Below, piece by piece: positions 54,201 through 64,000 of a stretch of DNA of 64,000 nucleotides. A model generated the notes under the pieces. It worked only from the letters and a program-made list of their open reading frames with translations, did no database searches and had not been told where the DNA came from. Both the position numbers and the translations under genes were made by a program. The DNA comes from Odontesthes bonariensis (taxonomy: Eukaryota > Chordata > Actinopteri > Atheriniformes > Atherinopsidae): the NCBI RefSeq assembly GCF_027942865.1, contig NC_134524.1, positions 5,275,036-5,339,035 on the forward strand, written 5' to 3'. Within the stretch, counting starts at the first letter, position 1. Each line of letters starts with the position of its first letter.

Positions 54201-57134
54201 GAAGCAAAGCCTCACCTTCCACTGTCAGCAGGCTCTCGGTTGAAGATCCTTCGGTGGGATGCTGACACTTGTAGAAAGCTTCATGCTTAGACTTTGTAAC
54301 CAGATTCAGGGTAAGCTTCCCTGATTCTTCCTTCCCGATGAAAGAGCCATTTCTGAAGAAGTTCGCAGGGAAGTCTGACATCGTTGCACCAGCTTCTTCT
54401 CTCCTGTAGGAACAGCGAAGTGTCACATTCCCCCCCTCCATCACAGGGTGCAGAGGGCTGTGGAGCATCACACCGTGGCCTGAAAAAGAGTGAAAACTAG
54501 GGCTGGGCAACGATTCAAATGTTCAATCTAATTAATCACATGATTTCCCTGATTAATCACGATTAATCGCATTTGTACGCAAAATCCAAAAATGAATTCA
54601 AAAGTAGTGTATAGCCTTTAGCATTTAGTTTTATTTTAAATGTGCTGCCATATAAATGAAAGTGCCATAACATTTGTTGTGCAAACACAGCAACAGACGT
54701 TTACAAAATAAAAGTCTGTGAGCAGCAGACTTTTACAAAATACAAGCCTGTGAGGGACAGACTTTTACAAAATAAAAGCCGGTGAGCTACAGACTTTTAC
54801 AATAATAAAATAAATAATAAAACAGGGGTGCTGTGTGTCGTTCCCCCTCTCTCTGCCCCCTGCTTCCTGTCTCTCTGAACTTTCCTATCCATTAAAGGCC
54901 CAAATGCCCAAAAAAATAATAATTTTTTTAAAAAGCCCAAAAAATAAAATAAAATAAAAAAAAGTTTAAAAAGCCCAAAAAATAAAATAAAAATAAAAAT
55001 TTTAAAAAAGCCCAAAAAATAAAATTAATTAAAAAAGTTTTTTTTTTAAACCTGCGTGCGCAAAAAAAAATGTATTGCCGTTAAATAATTAACGAGTTAA
55101 CGCGATAATAACGACTTAACTCGCCCAGCCCTAGTAAAAACATGTTTACGTCCTGCTGAGATAAACCCAATGAACACAGACATGCGGGACATTACCGATC
55201 ACTGTGATGTTGACGGTGCTGCTGCTCCCCCCCTGCGGAGATTCACACCAGTACACCCCGGTGTCTGTTGGGTAAGCGCTCTCAACGATGCAGGAGGAGC
55301 CCCTTTGGATCGCCCAGCCGCGCTGGCACTTCTGAGCAGTCTGCTGGAGCGTGTTCCTCCTCACCACCCAGCCGGTGGAGTCAGCCGCACAGCGCAGGGA
55401 GATGCTCTCATACTGGTAGAACTGGCTCTGGTCCGGAGTGACGCGCAGCGTGGCCGCAGAGGGGTTAATTTCTCTGAGGATGGCTGAGCAAAACGAGCAT
55501 TTATCAGGGAGCATGTGTTGATATGATGACATGTTCTATATATAATTAATTTGAAACAAGCAGCAGATGAAAGATTCAGTGTTTCGGTCTCTGAAAGCTC
55601 CTGAAGGAAACCGCGGTGAAGTTAGTTCGAAGTTGGATGTTGGATATTCAAGCTCCGGAGGTTCAGTTAGGGAAATTGTTCTACTAGACCAGACAGATGA
55701 GCCACACCCATTTTTATTCCATTTTAAGTCTGGATTAACCTAGTAGAACCTAGTAGAACAATTACACACTGATTTTGTGTCAATGGGTCACATGAGCTAG
55801 CTATTGAAGAAAAATCCATTCTTTGCATTTTTTTGCATGTTGTGCAGTGCGTCCTTAAAACATTTGAGGAAACTGGACGAGTGGAGGACAAAAGAAGAAG
55901 TGTCAGGCCTAAAGAACTATCTACAGCAGATGAACAGGATCTGAAAGTGATGTCCTTAAGAAAGAGGAACCAATCCAGCAAAGACCTGACACAGGAGCTG
56001 AGAGATGCATCTGGACCTTCAGCTGATCCATCTGCTGTTGGCCCAAGCCTCATCAGAAATGGGCTCCATGGAAGGGTGGCTGTCAGGAAGCCGTTCTTAA
56101 GGAAGGGAAACAGGGAGAAATGGTTGAGCTGGGCCAAAGGACACAAGAAGTGGGCTGAAAATCAGTGGCAGCAGGTCTGATGGAGGGATGAATCCTCCCC
56201 AGAGCCCGGAGCTCAACATTACTGAAGCAGTGTGGGATCATGTTGGCAGAGAACGGAACAAAAGGCAGCCCACATCCAAAGAAGAGCTTTGGGATGTCCT
56301 TCAAGAAGCCTGGAGAACTATTCCTGAAGACTCCTTAAAGAAAGGACAGAAAGCTCGTCTGAGAGGGTTCAGGCTGCGTTGGAGGAGAACTGACTCTGTG
56401 TTTATATTAATGTTCAAAGAAATCCCTGCAATTATTTTCAGTTTTCAAGGAAACATATATAAAGAAATAAGGTAAGACCAGATGAGGTCAGGGCCTTGCA
56501 GGGCTCTCAAATCTCCCGCAATGAGTGTGAGACACACGCCACACATAGCATTTCTCACGCTGAAAAACAATTACGATATAAATGTCTCTATCTCTGGCGC
56601 ACCGCTGTCGCTATGGAAACGGCAGGAAATCAGCACAACAACACCCACCTGCCCACCACAAACCACTAGTGTTCATGAAACATGTTCCAGTTTAATGAAC
56701 TCTTTAGACTGATTAAGCTGTAAAACGTCAGGGATTTGTTACATGTTAGTTTTACATCCAAAGTATTTATATTAAATTATCCTGTGTTTTCGGTGAAACA
56801 GTCAGAGTTACCAACATTTAAAGTTTACTGCCCCAAAAACATGAGAAAACTTGGGGATATTCACTGATGAGATACACTCACAAATAATTCTGCGATTTTA
56901 AAAGATAAAGATGAATTATAATGACTTTGTTTTACTGTCCACACATCCGATTTATGTGAAAACAGTGCTTCCAAGGAGAAGTTCTTGGACCTTATTTAAG
57001 TAAAACCGAACTTCTCCTTTAAAGAAAGGTGTCAGTGAGACATGTAGATGTCATGAAACAAAGAGCAGAAGGCAAAACATTGTTAAAAGGTGGCTTTACT
57101 CACAGAGTACGAGGCAAAGACATGTGAATGTCAT
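51282..57134 (-). CDS. FCRL-like receptor gene 3
   Basis: Exons: 57134-57104 (leader MTFTCLCLVL), 55483-55196 (Ig1), 54479-54216 (Ig2), 53278-53129 (stalk and membrane), 51359 onward (tail). All phase 1. Ig1 shows PDQSQFYQYESISLRC and YPTDTGVYWCE; Ig2 shows VTLRC and EAFYKCQ. The membrane helix around LLFILYNIILILCVY contains an asparagine. The tail exon begins CCCGAGCTGATGC. In phase 1 it gives ARADAKW and stops at 51337 (756 bp, 251 residues). In phase 0 it gives PELMLNGDILIMVD and stops at 51282, a frame conserved with the orphan exon at 32447; which is used is unresolved. A hAT element ends 16-18 bp upstream of the Ig2 acceptor. No ITIM or ITAM. Convergent with gene 2. Confidence 0.85.
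51748..52053 (-). CDS. BED finger ORF of hAT copy C
   Basis: Nearly identical to the ORF at 14650-14955: MEKGTELLLGHFLFK, VICKHC, LKYHLKAKHT. Only a DNA-binding finger remains; no catalytic domain. Confidence 0.7.
   Translation of the reverse strand: MEKGTELLLGHFLFKVLPDGGVDRTKVICKHCQVELSSQRSSSSLKYHLKAKHTTDSSKSFKETDSGARLLHKNYRKMLMLKVCLHNKCYGTFIHMAAHLK
52203..52378 (+). repeat. tRNA-derived SINE in hAT copy C
   Basis: Box A TTAGTGGGTTGAGCAGG and box B GGTTCAAGTCCCGC are followed by the same tail as the SINE at 15040, at the same place within the host element. Confidence 0.8.
52800..53070 (+). mobile_element. Possible Tc1-like remnant
   Basis: Phrases such as GTGGAGGGAGTATCATGGTTTGG (53000-53022) recall the GGGSVMVWG box of Tc1 transposases. 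No sustained frame. Weak. 52481-52799 shows nothing else. Confidence 0.3.
54498..55133 (-). mobile_element. hAT-like element, copy D (decayed)
   Basis: Starts TAGGGCTGGGC and ends GCCCAGCCCTA. Flanks GTGAAAAC and GTAAAAAC are an 8-bp duplication with one change. The BED ORF is deleted and only the SINE tail remains (about 54826-54905), followed by repeated AAAGCCCAAAAAATAAAA blocks. It sits in the Ig1-Ig2 intron of FCRL-like gene 3, against the Ig2 acceptor. Confidence 0.9.
55740..56475 (+). mobile_element. Internally deleted Tc1/mariner element
   Basis: Codons 55833-56180 read like the Tc1 N-terminal HTH region (VLKTFEETGRVEDKRRSVRP) through RKPFLRKGNREKWLSWAKGH. A deletion then removes most of the DDE core, and the C-terminus follows in another frame (SPELNITEAVWDHVGRE, KEELWDVLQEAW). 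Clearly non-functional. Leader intron of FCRL-like gene 3. Confidence 0.85.
56476..57103. other. Intron sequence, nothing identified
   Basis: Leader intron of FCRL-like gene 3 apart from the Tc1 remnant; no feature seen. Confidence 0.4.
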
Positions 57135-58311
57135 CCTGTTGTGATGCGGTCTTCCTGAAAGTCTGGCTTTATAAAGCAGCACCTACTGACGTATGACAGG
57201 AAGTCAGCAGAGCCGACGGTTCGGTGCAGAGCAAATGAATCCTGTGCAGTTTTGATGATAACAACACTTTTTCTGCCTGTCGCTGTTTGTCTGAACACAT
57301 CTGTGCTGCTGAAATGCTTTTCATGTGTCACACCTGCTGACAACACGTGACGCTCTGCACTGAAAACCACAACATGAAGCTGCGCCTTTCCTCTGGTCTC
57401 ATTTCAGAGAAACAGGAAACAAAGCAGCCACTTAAAAAAGAAAAAACACCTTTGTGCTTTTTAAAGTGTTTTCACAGGGCCGACATTTTGTCAAAAAGGG
57501 ACTTTCTGCTCAGTGAAAAACCTGTGGAGCTTGTCACCACGGCAACACAATCGGAGGTAATAACTCGACGGCAGGCCTAAACTCCACAGTGTGTCACCTT
57601 CTCACTGAAAGTCTGAGTCCGTCCTCCACCAGGCTGCTTACCCATTTTCTCTTCATACATTTGTGTTCACACACTTTTTTCATTTAGTTTTGAAACTGAA
57701 AAAAAGCTGAAAGTGCTTAAAAGTTCTATGTTTAACACAAATTTTTTTGGTAATAAATGTGAGTTTCACAGTATAGATGAGGATTATTTCTGGTTCTGCT
57801 GATATTTATTCATTTACTCCGGGAGAAAGGAGTTGGAAATTTATCTTCAAGCAATCAGTTTTTGTTCAAAAAGTAAAGCTCTGAGTCTTCCTGCAATTCA
57901 AGTGAGAGGAAATGTCGCCATCTGCTGGACAACCGGAAGACAAGGCAACAACGATATTTTTCCTGCGGCTGCGCAGCACCGACTAAAAGTCAGACTCAGG
58001 AACAACAACAGGGACACTCTGACTCAGCAAATGACTTGAATTAAAAACATTTGATGCATAAGTTAATGTGAAAAAACGAGGACCCATATACAAGCTGATC
58101 AAACTGATGGTGAATCTTATTTAAGTCAATTAATCTTTTCTACCTGTTTAATCTAACTGAGGGTGGAGCCTATCACAGCTGTCACAGAGCCACACAGAGA
58201 CAAACACCCACCCTCACTGCTGGGGTCAATTCATAGTCAACTATCAACATAACCTGCATGTTTGTGGACAGCGAGGAAGCCGTAGAACTCAGGCAGACAC
58301 GGGGAGAACAT
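57135..58311. other. Upstream of FCRL-like gene 3, no gene seen
   Basis: Presumed promoter side of the minus-strand FCRL-like gene. Short open frames without motif. Nothing further supported. Confidence 0.4.
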
Positions 58312-58925
58312 GAAGGCTCTGTCTCCCAAACTGGCAGCTGGTTCCACAGAGAGGGGCCTGATAACTGAAGGCTCTGCCTCCCAAACTGGCAGCTGGTTCC
58401 ACAGAAAGGGGCCTGATAACTGAAGACTCTGCCTCCCAAACTGGCAGCTGGTTCCACAGAGAGGGGCCTGATAACTGAAGGCTCTGCCTCCCAAACTGGC
58501 AGCTGGTTCCACAGAGAGGGGCCTGATAACTGAAGGCTCTGCCTCCCAAACTGGCAGCTGGTTCCCCAGAGAGGGGCCTGATAACTGAAGGCTCTGCCTC
58601 CCAAACTGGCAGCTGGTTCCACAGAGAGGGGCCTGATAACTGAAGGCTCTGCCTCCCAAACTGGCAGCTGGTTCCACAGAGAGGGGCCTGATAACTGAAG
58701 GCTCCGCCTCCCAAACTGGCAGCTGGTTCCACAGAGAGGGGCCTGATAACTGAAGGCTCTGCCTCCCAAACTGGCAGCTGGTTCCACAGAGAGGGGCCTG
58801 ATAACTGAAGGCTCTGCCTCCCAAACTGGCAGCTGGTCCCACAGAGAGGCGCCTGATAACTGAAGGCTCTGCCTCCCAAACTGGCAGCTGGTTCCACAGA
58901 GAGGGGCCTGATAACTGAAGGCTCT
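58312..58925. repeat. 55-bp minisatellite derived from an L2-like LINE
   Basis: About 11 near-identical units containing CTCCCAAACTGGCAGCTGG and AGAGAGGGGCCTGATAACTG. The unit length is 1 mod 3 and stop-free on the minus strand, so three overlapping frames of about 200 codons are open; these are artefacts. Sequence after 58926 (ATATCCAACTATGAGATC) continues the LINE-like parent. Confidence 0.9.
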
Positions 58926-59188
58926 TTTGGGGAAATATCCAACTATGAGATCTTTAAGATGTGATGGAGCTCGGTCATTCAGAGCTTTATATGTTCAGCA
59001 CATCTGCATTGTGACACGATCCATTGAACCATTGAATTCTTGAAGGAGAAACAAAGCCTTGAAAATGACTCACCTTTCACGCCCATGGGATTTTCCCCAT
59101 GATTTCAGTTTTATGTTTTATGTTTTAGGTTGTCATGTCTTGGTTTTTGAGTTCTTGTCTTACATGTTCATGTATTTAGTTTGCCATT

Positions 59189-60084
59189 GGCTGTGTTCGA
59201 AACCGCAAACTTCTCCTACTACTCCTACTAACTTTTTGAGTTAGTATGCGAGTTTGAGTAAGCGAGAAGTTCCCGGATGCATACTAGATTGGCCAAAATG
59301 TTGGGTATGCATCATGAGGTTACTACTCGTACTCAAACTACCCAAGATGCAACGTAACGTGACGTCGCAGATCGTCATTTCCTCTCAAAACGGCAGTTTC
59401 AAGCTAGCTACAACGAGGGTAGGTTCACTTCCTGTTTTCAAAACAAAAGCACCAATTGTATCGTAATGGCTTTCCCTATGATAAAAGGCAACGGGTATTT
59501 TATTTTGGGAAAATAACCTGAAGTGCGTTGGTCACTGTGGCTAGCTTTAGTAGCACCGAATTCGTGGGAACAAAATTGTAAACAGCTGGTATTTTGTCAG
59601 GTTTTCAACACGTTGGGGATCTAAACGACTACTTTCTCGCCTGAAAATTAAGAGCTTAAGAGAAATCAGCTTCAGGCCGGCTGATTTCGGCTCGGGCAGG
59701 AGGGAAATGCATTGTGGGTAAACGTTCTGCATACTGTCTGATCGATGAGTATGCAGTAAGGAAGTATGCAGTATGTAGTATGTAGTATGCCGTATGCAGT
59801 ATGTAGTATGTAGTATGCAGTATGCAGTATGTAGTATGCAGTATGCAGTATGTAGTAAGTAGTATGTAGTATGCAGTATGTAGTATGCAGTATGTAGTAT
59901 GTAGTGTGCAGTATGTAGTGTGTAGTATGTAGTATGTAGTATGTAGTATGTAGTATGCAGTGTGTAGTATGCAGTATGCAGTATGTAGTATGTAGTATGT
60001 AGTATGCAGTATACAGTATGCAGTATGCAGTATGTAGTATGCTGTATGTGGTATGTAGTATGCAGTATGCAATATGTAGTATGT

Positions 60085-60118
<34 letters not shown>

Positions 60119-60658
60119 TAGTATGCAGTATGTAGTATGCAGTATGCAGTATGTAGTATGTAGTATGTAGTTTGCAGTATGCAGTATGGAGTATGCAGTA
60201 TGTAATATGCAGTATGCAGTTTGTACTATGCAGTATGCAGTATGCAGTATGCAGTTTGTAGTATGTAGTATGTAGTATGTAATATGTAGTATGCAGTATG
60301 TAGTATGTAGTATGCGGTATGCGGTATGCGGTATGTAGTATGTAGTATGTAGTATGCAGTATGCAGTATGTAGTATGCAGTATGCAGTATGTAGTAAGTA
60401 GTATGTAGTATGCAGTATGTAGTATGCAGTATGTAGAATGTAGTGTGCAGTATGTAGTATGTAGTATGCAGTATGCAGTATGTAGTATGTAGTATGCAGT
60501 GTGTAGTATGCAGTATGCAGTATGTAGTATGTAGTATGTAGTATGCAGTATACAGTATGCAGTATGCAGTATGCTGTATGTGGTATGTAGTATGCAGTAT
60601 GCAATATGTAGTATGTAGTATGCAGTATGCAGTATGCAGTATGTAGTATGCAGTATGT

Positions 60659-60699
<41 letters not shown>

Positions 60700-60884
60700 T
60701 AGTATGCAGTATGCAGTATGTAGTATGTAGTATGTAGTATGTAGTATGCAGTATGCAGTATGTAGTATGTAGTATGTAGTATGCAGTATGTAGTATGCAG
60801 TATGCAGTATGTAGTATGTAGTATGTAGTATGCAGTATGTAGTATGTAGTTTGCAGTATGTAGTATGCGGTTTCGAACACAGCC
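59189..60884. mobile_element. TIR element, fully expanded satellite form
   Basis: Termini GGCTGTGTTCGAAACCGC and its inverse, flanked by ATT on each side (3-bp duplication). The body is about 550 bp as in the short copies; the remaining roughly 1.1 kb is satellite. Confidence 0.9.
59751..60868. repeat. 7-bp satellite, about 155 units
   Basis: AGTATGC and AGTATGT units with occasional AGTGTGC or AGTATAC. Within it a higher-order duplication is visible: blocks near 59790-60080 resemble 60340-60625. The long minus-strand open frame (408 codons) is an artefact of the satellite. Confidence 0.95.
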
Positions 60885-61891
60885 ATTGTCTTCCCCACAG
60901 TTTCTGTTTGATCATTAGTTCACTTACCTCACCTGTTCATTGTCCCCAGCTGCACTCATTCACAATCACCCATATTTAGTTTCCAGGCTCCTGTCATTTT
61001 GTGTAATCCTTTTCCCCGATATCACCACTCCCTTGCCTAGTCGAGCCACGACCTTAAAGTTAAGTGTCTTTCATGTTTAAAGTCTTTTGTTTTGTTTCAA
61101 TAAAATTCATGTTTTTATTCCACAGTTTAGTCTTGTTATCCGGCTCAGCCGCGCCTTTTGTTGAACTTTGTTTTTGTGAATGAAACCCATTCTTTTTGCT
61201 TACACCTCTGAGTCCGCATCCGTGTCCTACCAACCCACCACCCTGCTGTGACATCACCGGCCTCCTTTTGTTTTTCAGAGTTTTTGCTGAATCCCTGTAT
61301 TCCATGTGGTTTATGGTTATGGATTTAATGTGCATATTGAAAACAGTCCAATTTAGAATCAAAAGAATGAAAAAAAAAAGTCATGAAAATAGAAAAGTGA
61401 AGGGTAATGCATATGTGTTCAGCACCTTTGCCAATTGCCTTCACATGTTAGAGTAACCTCACATTCAGATAGAAAATGGAGATATGTCCCCATCAAAGCT
61501 GCAACCTTCCTATGATTAAAACAACAGATCAGCACAGTGGAAGCACAAAGAGGGGAAAGGTTTATTAGTGTTTGAGGTATAAGAATCTCTTTATTCTTTC
61601 TTTGAGCTGCAATTCTGCAACTTCTGCCGTTTATTTAATTAATTAATAGATAATAAACTGTTGATCAGAACTCGTTTACTCAGATTTATTGCTCAGATAG
61701 GCTGGTGTGGGAGGACGGATCAACTCATTTCCTTGTTTACCTGAACACACCCCTCATATTTATTTATTTATTTATTTAAGTCACCCGTTGAAAGAGAAAC
61801 TAAACTGGCTTTCAGGAGGGCGTCTGTCGAGTGTTTGTTCGTTTTCTCTGGAAAACAAGAGACGATCTCCATTATTTTGTTGAGCAGAAAT

Positions 61892-63751
61892 ATGAGGTTT
61901 GCGTGGGTTATTATCTTGCTGATTGTCGGCGCTGTGTGGAAAGTCTCAGGAGCAGGTAGGTGACACCGTTTCTGAATAGTTTGCGCACTTAAAAAAAGAC
62001 GGCCGTGATTCCGTGAACGACTTTCTGCGGCCTTTTTTTTTTTTATCCCCAGCATGTCACACAGAAAGATGTTTCTTTACTCATAATTAATTATCTTCGG
62101 TTCAACGCACAACATGCTTCGACACAGCATGAGAATTACTCTGTGGATTTTAGAAACAATGGAAAAAGTGCAGATTGTAAAATAACTTTTAATCCAGAAT
62201 GTCCAAAGTGTCGAATAGTAATAAAGGAAGTTTTAAAGTGCATAGAACGGTGTGAGAGGAAATCTTTGAACGTCTAAAAGGTGACCTGTGTCTGTGACAT
62301 AAATAAAGATTTACATCTTTACACATACTCTGTGTAAAACTTTATTGGTACTGATAGGGACATAATGCTTTGAACATGTCGCCCGGGAGCGCGCGTCCTA
62401 TCATCAGCCAGATACTTCTAATCTTGAGGTTGACCCCTAAAGGGTGACATGAAGCTGTATGACATCCCATACTAGCTATATCATTTCTGAACATCTTCTT
62501 ACCCCCTGCTGCGTCCTGTGAGCAGAGTTCCAGCCTCGTTTGGTTGTTGATGAAGGTCGTCCGGCTAGTTGGCTGGGGTTTAAAAAATAAAGCGTTTTGC
62601 TTCTCAAAACAATATGCGTTCAAAAGAGTAATACATTTGCATCACAAAATCGTTCTCCAGGAAAAAGTCAGACTTCACAATGGCTTGGCCCTATTTTCTC
62701 TCCCTTCGTATCACTGCCTGCTGACAGCTGCGCCTGTTACTGTGTTTGCTGCTCAGTCTGCACTTCGGTCTGAACGGTCTACACAACTAGCCAACTAGCC
62801 GGACTACCTTCATCAACACCAAAACGAGGCTGGAACTCTGCTCACAGGACGCAGCAGGGGGTAAGAAGATGTTCATAAATGATGTTGCTGATATGGGATG
62901 TCATCATGTCAAAAGAGGCGAACTATCCCTTTAAACTCTTCTAACTTACTCGGTTCTTGGTGATCTTATGGCTGGCTTTTGTCCGACTCTGTCCAGTTTT
63001 TTGCTGCTGTGGTGCCTTTAGTGAACCTGCTTGAGTTCTGACGGGTTTGACGAGGAACCTGTTTCCATCACGTCTCTTTCATTTAGCAGCTTCTGCCGTT
63101 CATTTCAACGGTTTTAAAGACCACCATGGACCACCATGCTGGTCATGTAGCAGCGACTCTAAATGTGTTTGTTTCTCCAGGGGAGTTTGAGGTGATCGGC
63201 TCGTATGTTCCAGTCACAGCACAGCTGGGTCACGACGTAGTTCTGCCGTGCCACCTGGAACCACCGGTCGATGTTACAGCTCTAATAGTTGAATGGAAGT
63301 TCAATGGAACAGATATAGTGAATTCATATCGAAGTGGGGGAGATGATCAAGATCCTGTAAAAAAAAGGTTCAAGAACAGAACGTCTCTCTTCCATGATGA
63401 AATGGTCCATGGAAACATTTCCCTCAGACTGAGCAATGTCAGCCATGACGATGCGGGAAATTACACCTGCTGGTTTCCCAAAACTCAGTTCAAGAATGGA
63501 AGCGTCACATTGACTGTTGGTGAGTTCTGCTGAGCAGATTGAACCAGAGAAAACATTTAGTTTAGAACAAGCTCACACTTAAATACAACTGAACTCAATT
63601 CTTCACTTTTCCAGAAAACAGCCAGAGAAGAGAAGAAGGTAAGTAAACATCTCAGTTTGAGTTCAGCTTCCTCGTTGACAGCATTTTACCATGTTTAAGT
63701 ATTTTAATTGATTTTTCTCAGGAGACGATCCAGAGACCGGCAATAATAAGG
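61892..63751 (+). CDS. Butyrophilin/MOG/B7-type V-set gene, 5' part
   Basis: Exons: 61892-61955 (signal peptide MRFAWVIILLIVGAVWKVSG), 63181-63519 (V-set domain), 63615-63638 and 63722-63751 (24- and 30-bp stalk mini-exons); the gene continues past the right edge. All junctions phase 1. The V domain has DVVLPCHLEPP, LIVEWKFNG, FKNRTSLFHDE, GNISLRLSNVSHDDAGNYTC: the cysteine pair, core tryptophan, the NRTSLF and NISLRL motifs and DDAGNYTC typical of butyrophilin, MOG and B7-family V domains. N-glycosylation sites are at NGT, NRT, NIS and NVS. The stalk reads ENSQRREE and DDPETGNNK. The mini-exon layout mirrors the minus-strand V-set gene at 36938. These are usually co-signalling ligands; the precise orthologue is not clear. 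Confidence 0.85.
62437..62934. mobile_element. TTAA fold-back element, copy k (internal deletions)
   Basis: Decayed left terminus (CCTAAAGGGTGACATGAAG), left arm, centre, then a right arm missing about 130 bp (the join is near 62785-62790), ending CTATCCCTTTAA. Intron 1 of the V-set gene. Confidence 0.85.
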
Positions 63752-63835
63752 GTAAGTCCATAAAGTGTTGTCTTTAATGTACGAGCATGTTTGGGTGGGG
63801 CTCATCACAGGTTAAACAGGGTTCATGACAAAGGA

Positions 63836-64000
63836 TTAAAGGGACAGTTCGCCTCTTTTGACATGAAGCTGTGTAACATCCCATATCAGCAACATCATTT
63901 CTGAACATCTTCTTACCCCCTGCTGCGTCCTGTGAGCAGAGTTCCAGCCTCGTTTTGGTGTTGATGAAGGTAGTCCGGCTAGTTGGCTGGGGTTTAAAAA
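63836..64000 (+). mobile_element. TTAA fold-back element, copy l (runs off the edge)
   Basis: Starts TTAAAGGGACAGTTCGCC and continues through the left arm to the window end. Confidence 0.9.

Larger units (their letters stand above)
59078..61253 (+). mobile_element. Solo LTR split by the satellite-bearing TIR element
   Basis: Sequence from TCACGCCCATGGGA (59078) to CCCTGCTGTGACA (61253) matches the inverse of the LTRs at 24624 and 29027, and includes AATAAA near 61100 in sense. It is interrupted at 59189-60884. The 5' TG is degraded. Confidence 0.7.

Noticed and set aside
58182-58942. Three overlapping 200-codon proteins
   Set aside because: Products of a stop-free 55-bp tandem repeat; all three frames are open for the same reason.
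59672-60898. 408-codon minus-strand open frame of ILHTAYY repeats
   Set aside because: It is the 7-bp satellite read in frame; no start context, domain or splice support.

Overview
The window is vertebrate, almost certainly teleost fish, genomic DNA. Genes are split into small exons with GT/AG junctions, nearly all in phase 1 as is usual for immunoglobulin-superfamily (IgSF) genes. They sit in a sea of fish-type repeats: hAT, Harbinger-like, Tc1, L2-like LINE, tRNA-derived SINE, solo LTRs, fold-back MITEs and long minisatellites. Nothing bacterial or organellar was seen. All gene models below were built by hand from splice sites and frame continuity; no search was run.

Genes from left to right. 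(1) 1752-6558, plus: a five-exon, two-Ig-domain Fc-receptor-like (FCRL-like) membrane protein. (2) 8239-15763, minus: a 12-exon, 453-residue type I membrane protein of a family I know only as uncharacterised fish proteins; every junction keeps frame. (3) 25629-26207, plus: an inverted, stop-containing duplicate of two exons of gene 2. (4) 32447-32495, plus: an orphan FCRL-like cytoplasmic-tail exon. (5) 36938-42073, minus: a single V-set receptor or ligand whose membrane segment is a polyvaline microsatellite. (6) 43225-49040, plus, and (7) 51282-57134, minus: two more FCRL-like genes in tail-to-tail arrangement. (8) 61892 to beyond the right edge, plus: a butyrophilin/MOG/B7-type V-set gene, incomplete here. 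The region therefore looks like a fast-evolving innate-immune receptor cluster.

Repeats fill the rest. A TTAA-flanked fold-back element occurs about 12 times. A GGCTGTGTTCGAAACCGC-ended element occurs four times and carries a 7-bp satellite at successive stages of expansion (2, about 7, more than 120 and more than 150 units). A BED-finger hAT element occurs four times; three copies carry a tRNA SINE (one only its tail) and one carries a Helitron-like insertion. LTRs interrupt MITEs, and MITEs interrupt LTRs. Minisatellites of 7, 11/14, 31, 31, 41 and 55 bp units are present.

How the genes might work together: the FCRL-like, V-set and fish-specific membrane proteins are all predicted to be cell-surface molecules. 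The FCRL-like tails are very short with no ITIM or ITAM, so any signalling would need a partner. That is inference. Several transposons sit very close to splice acceptors of these genes and may influence their splicing.
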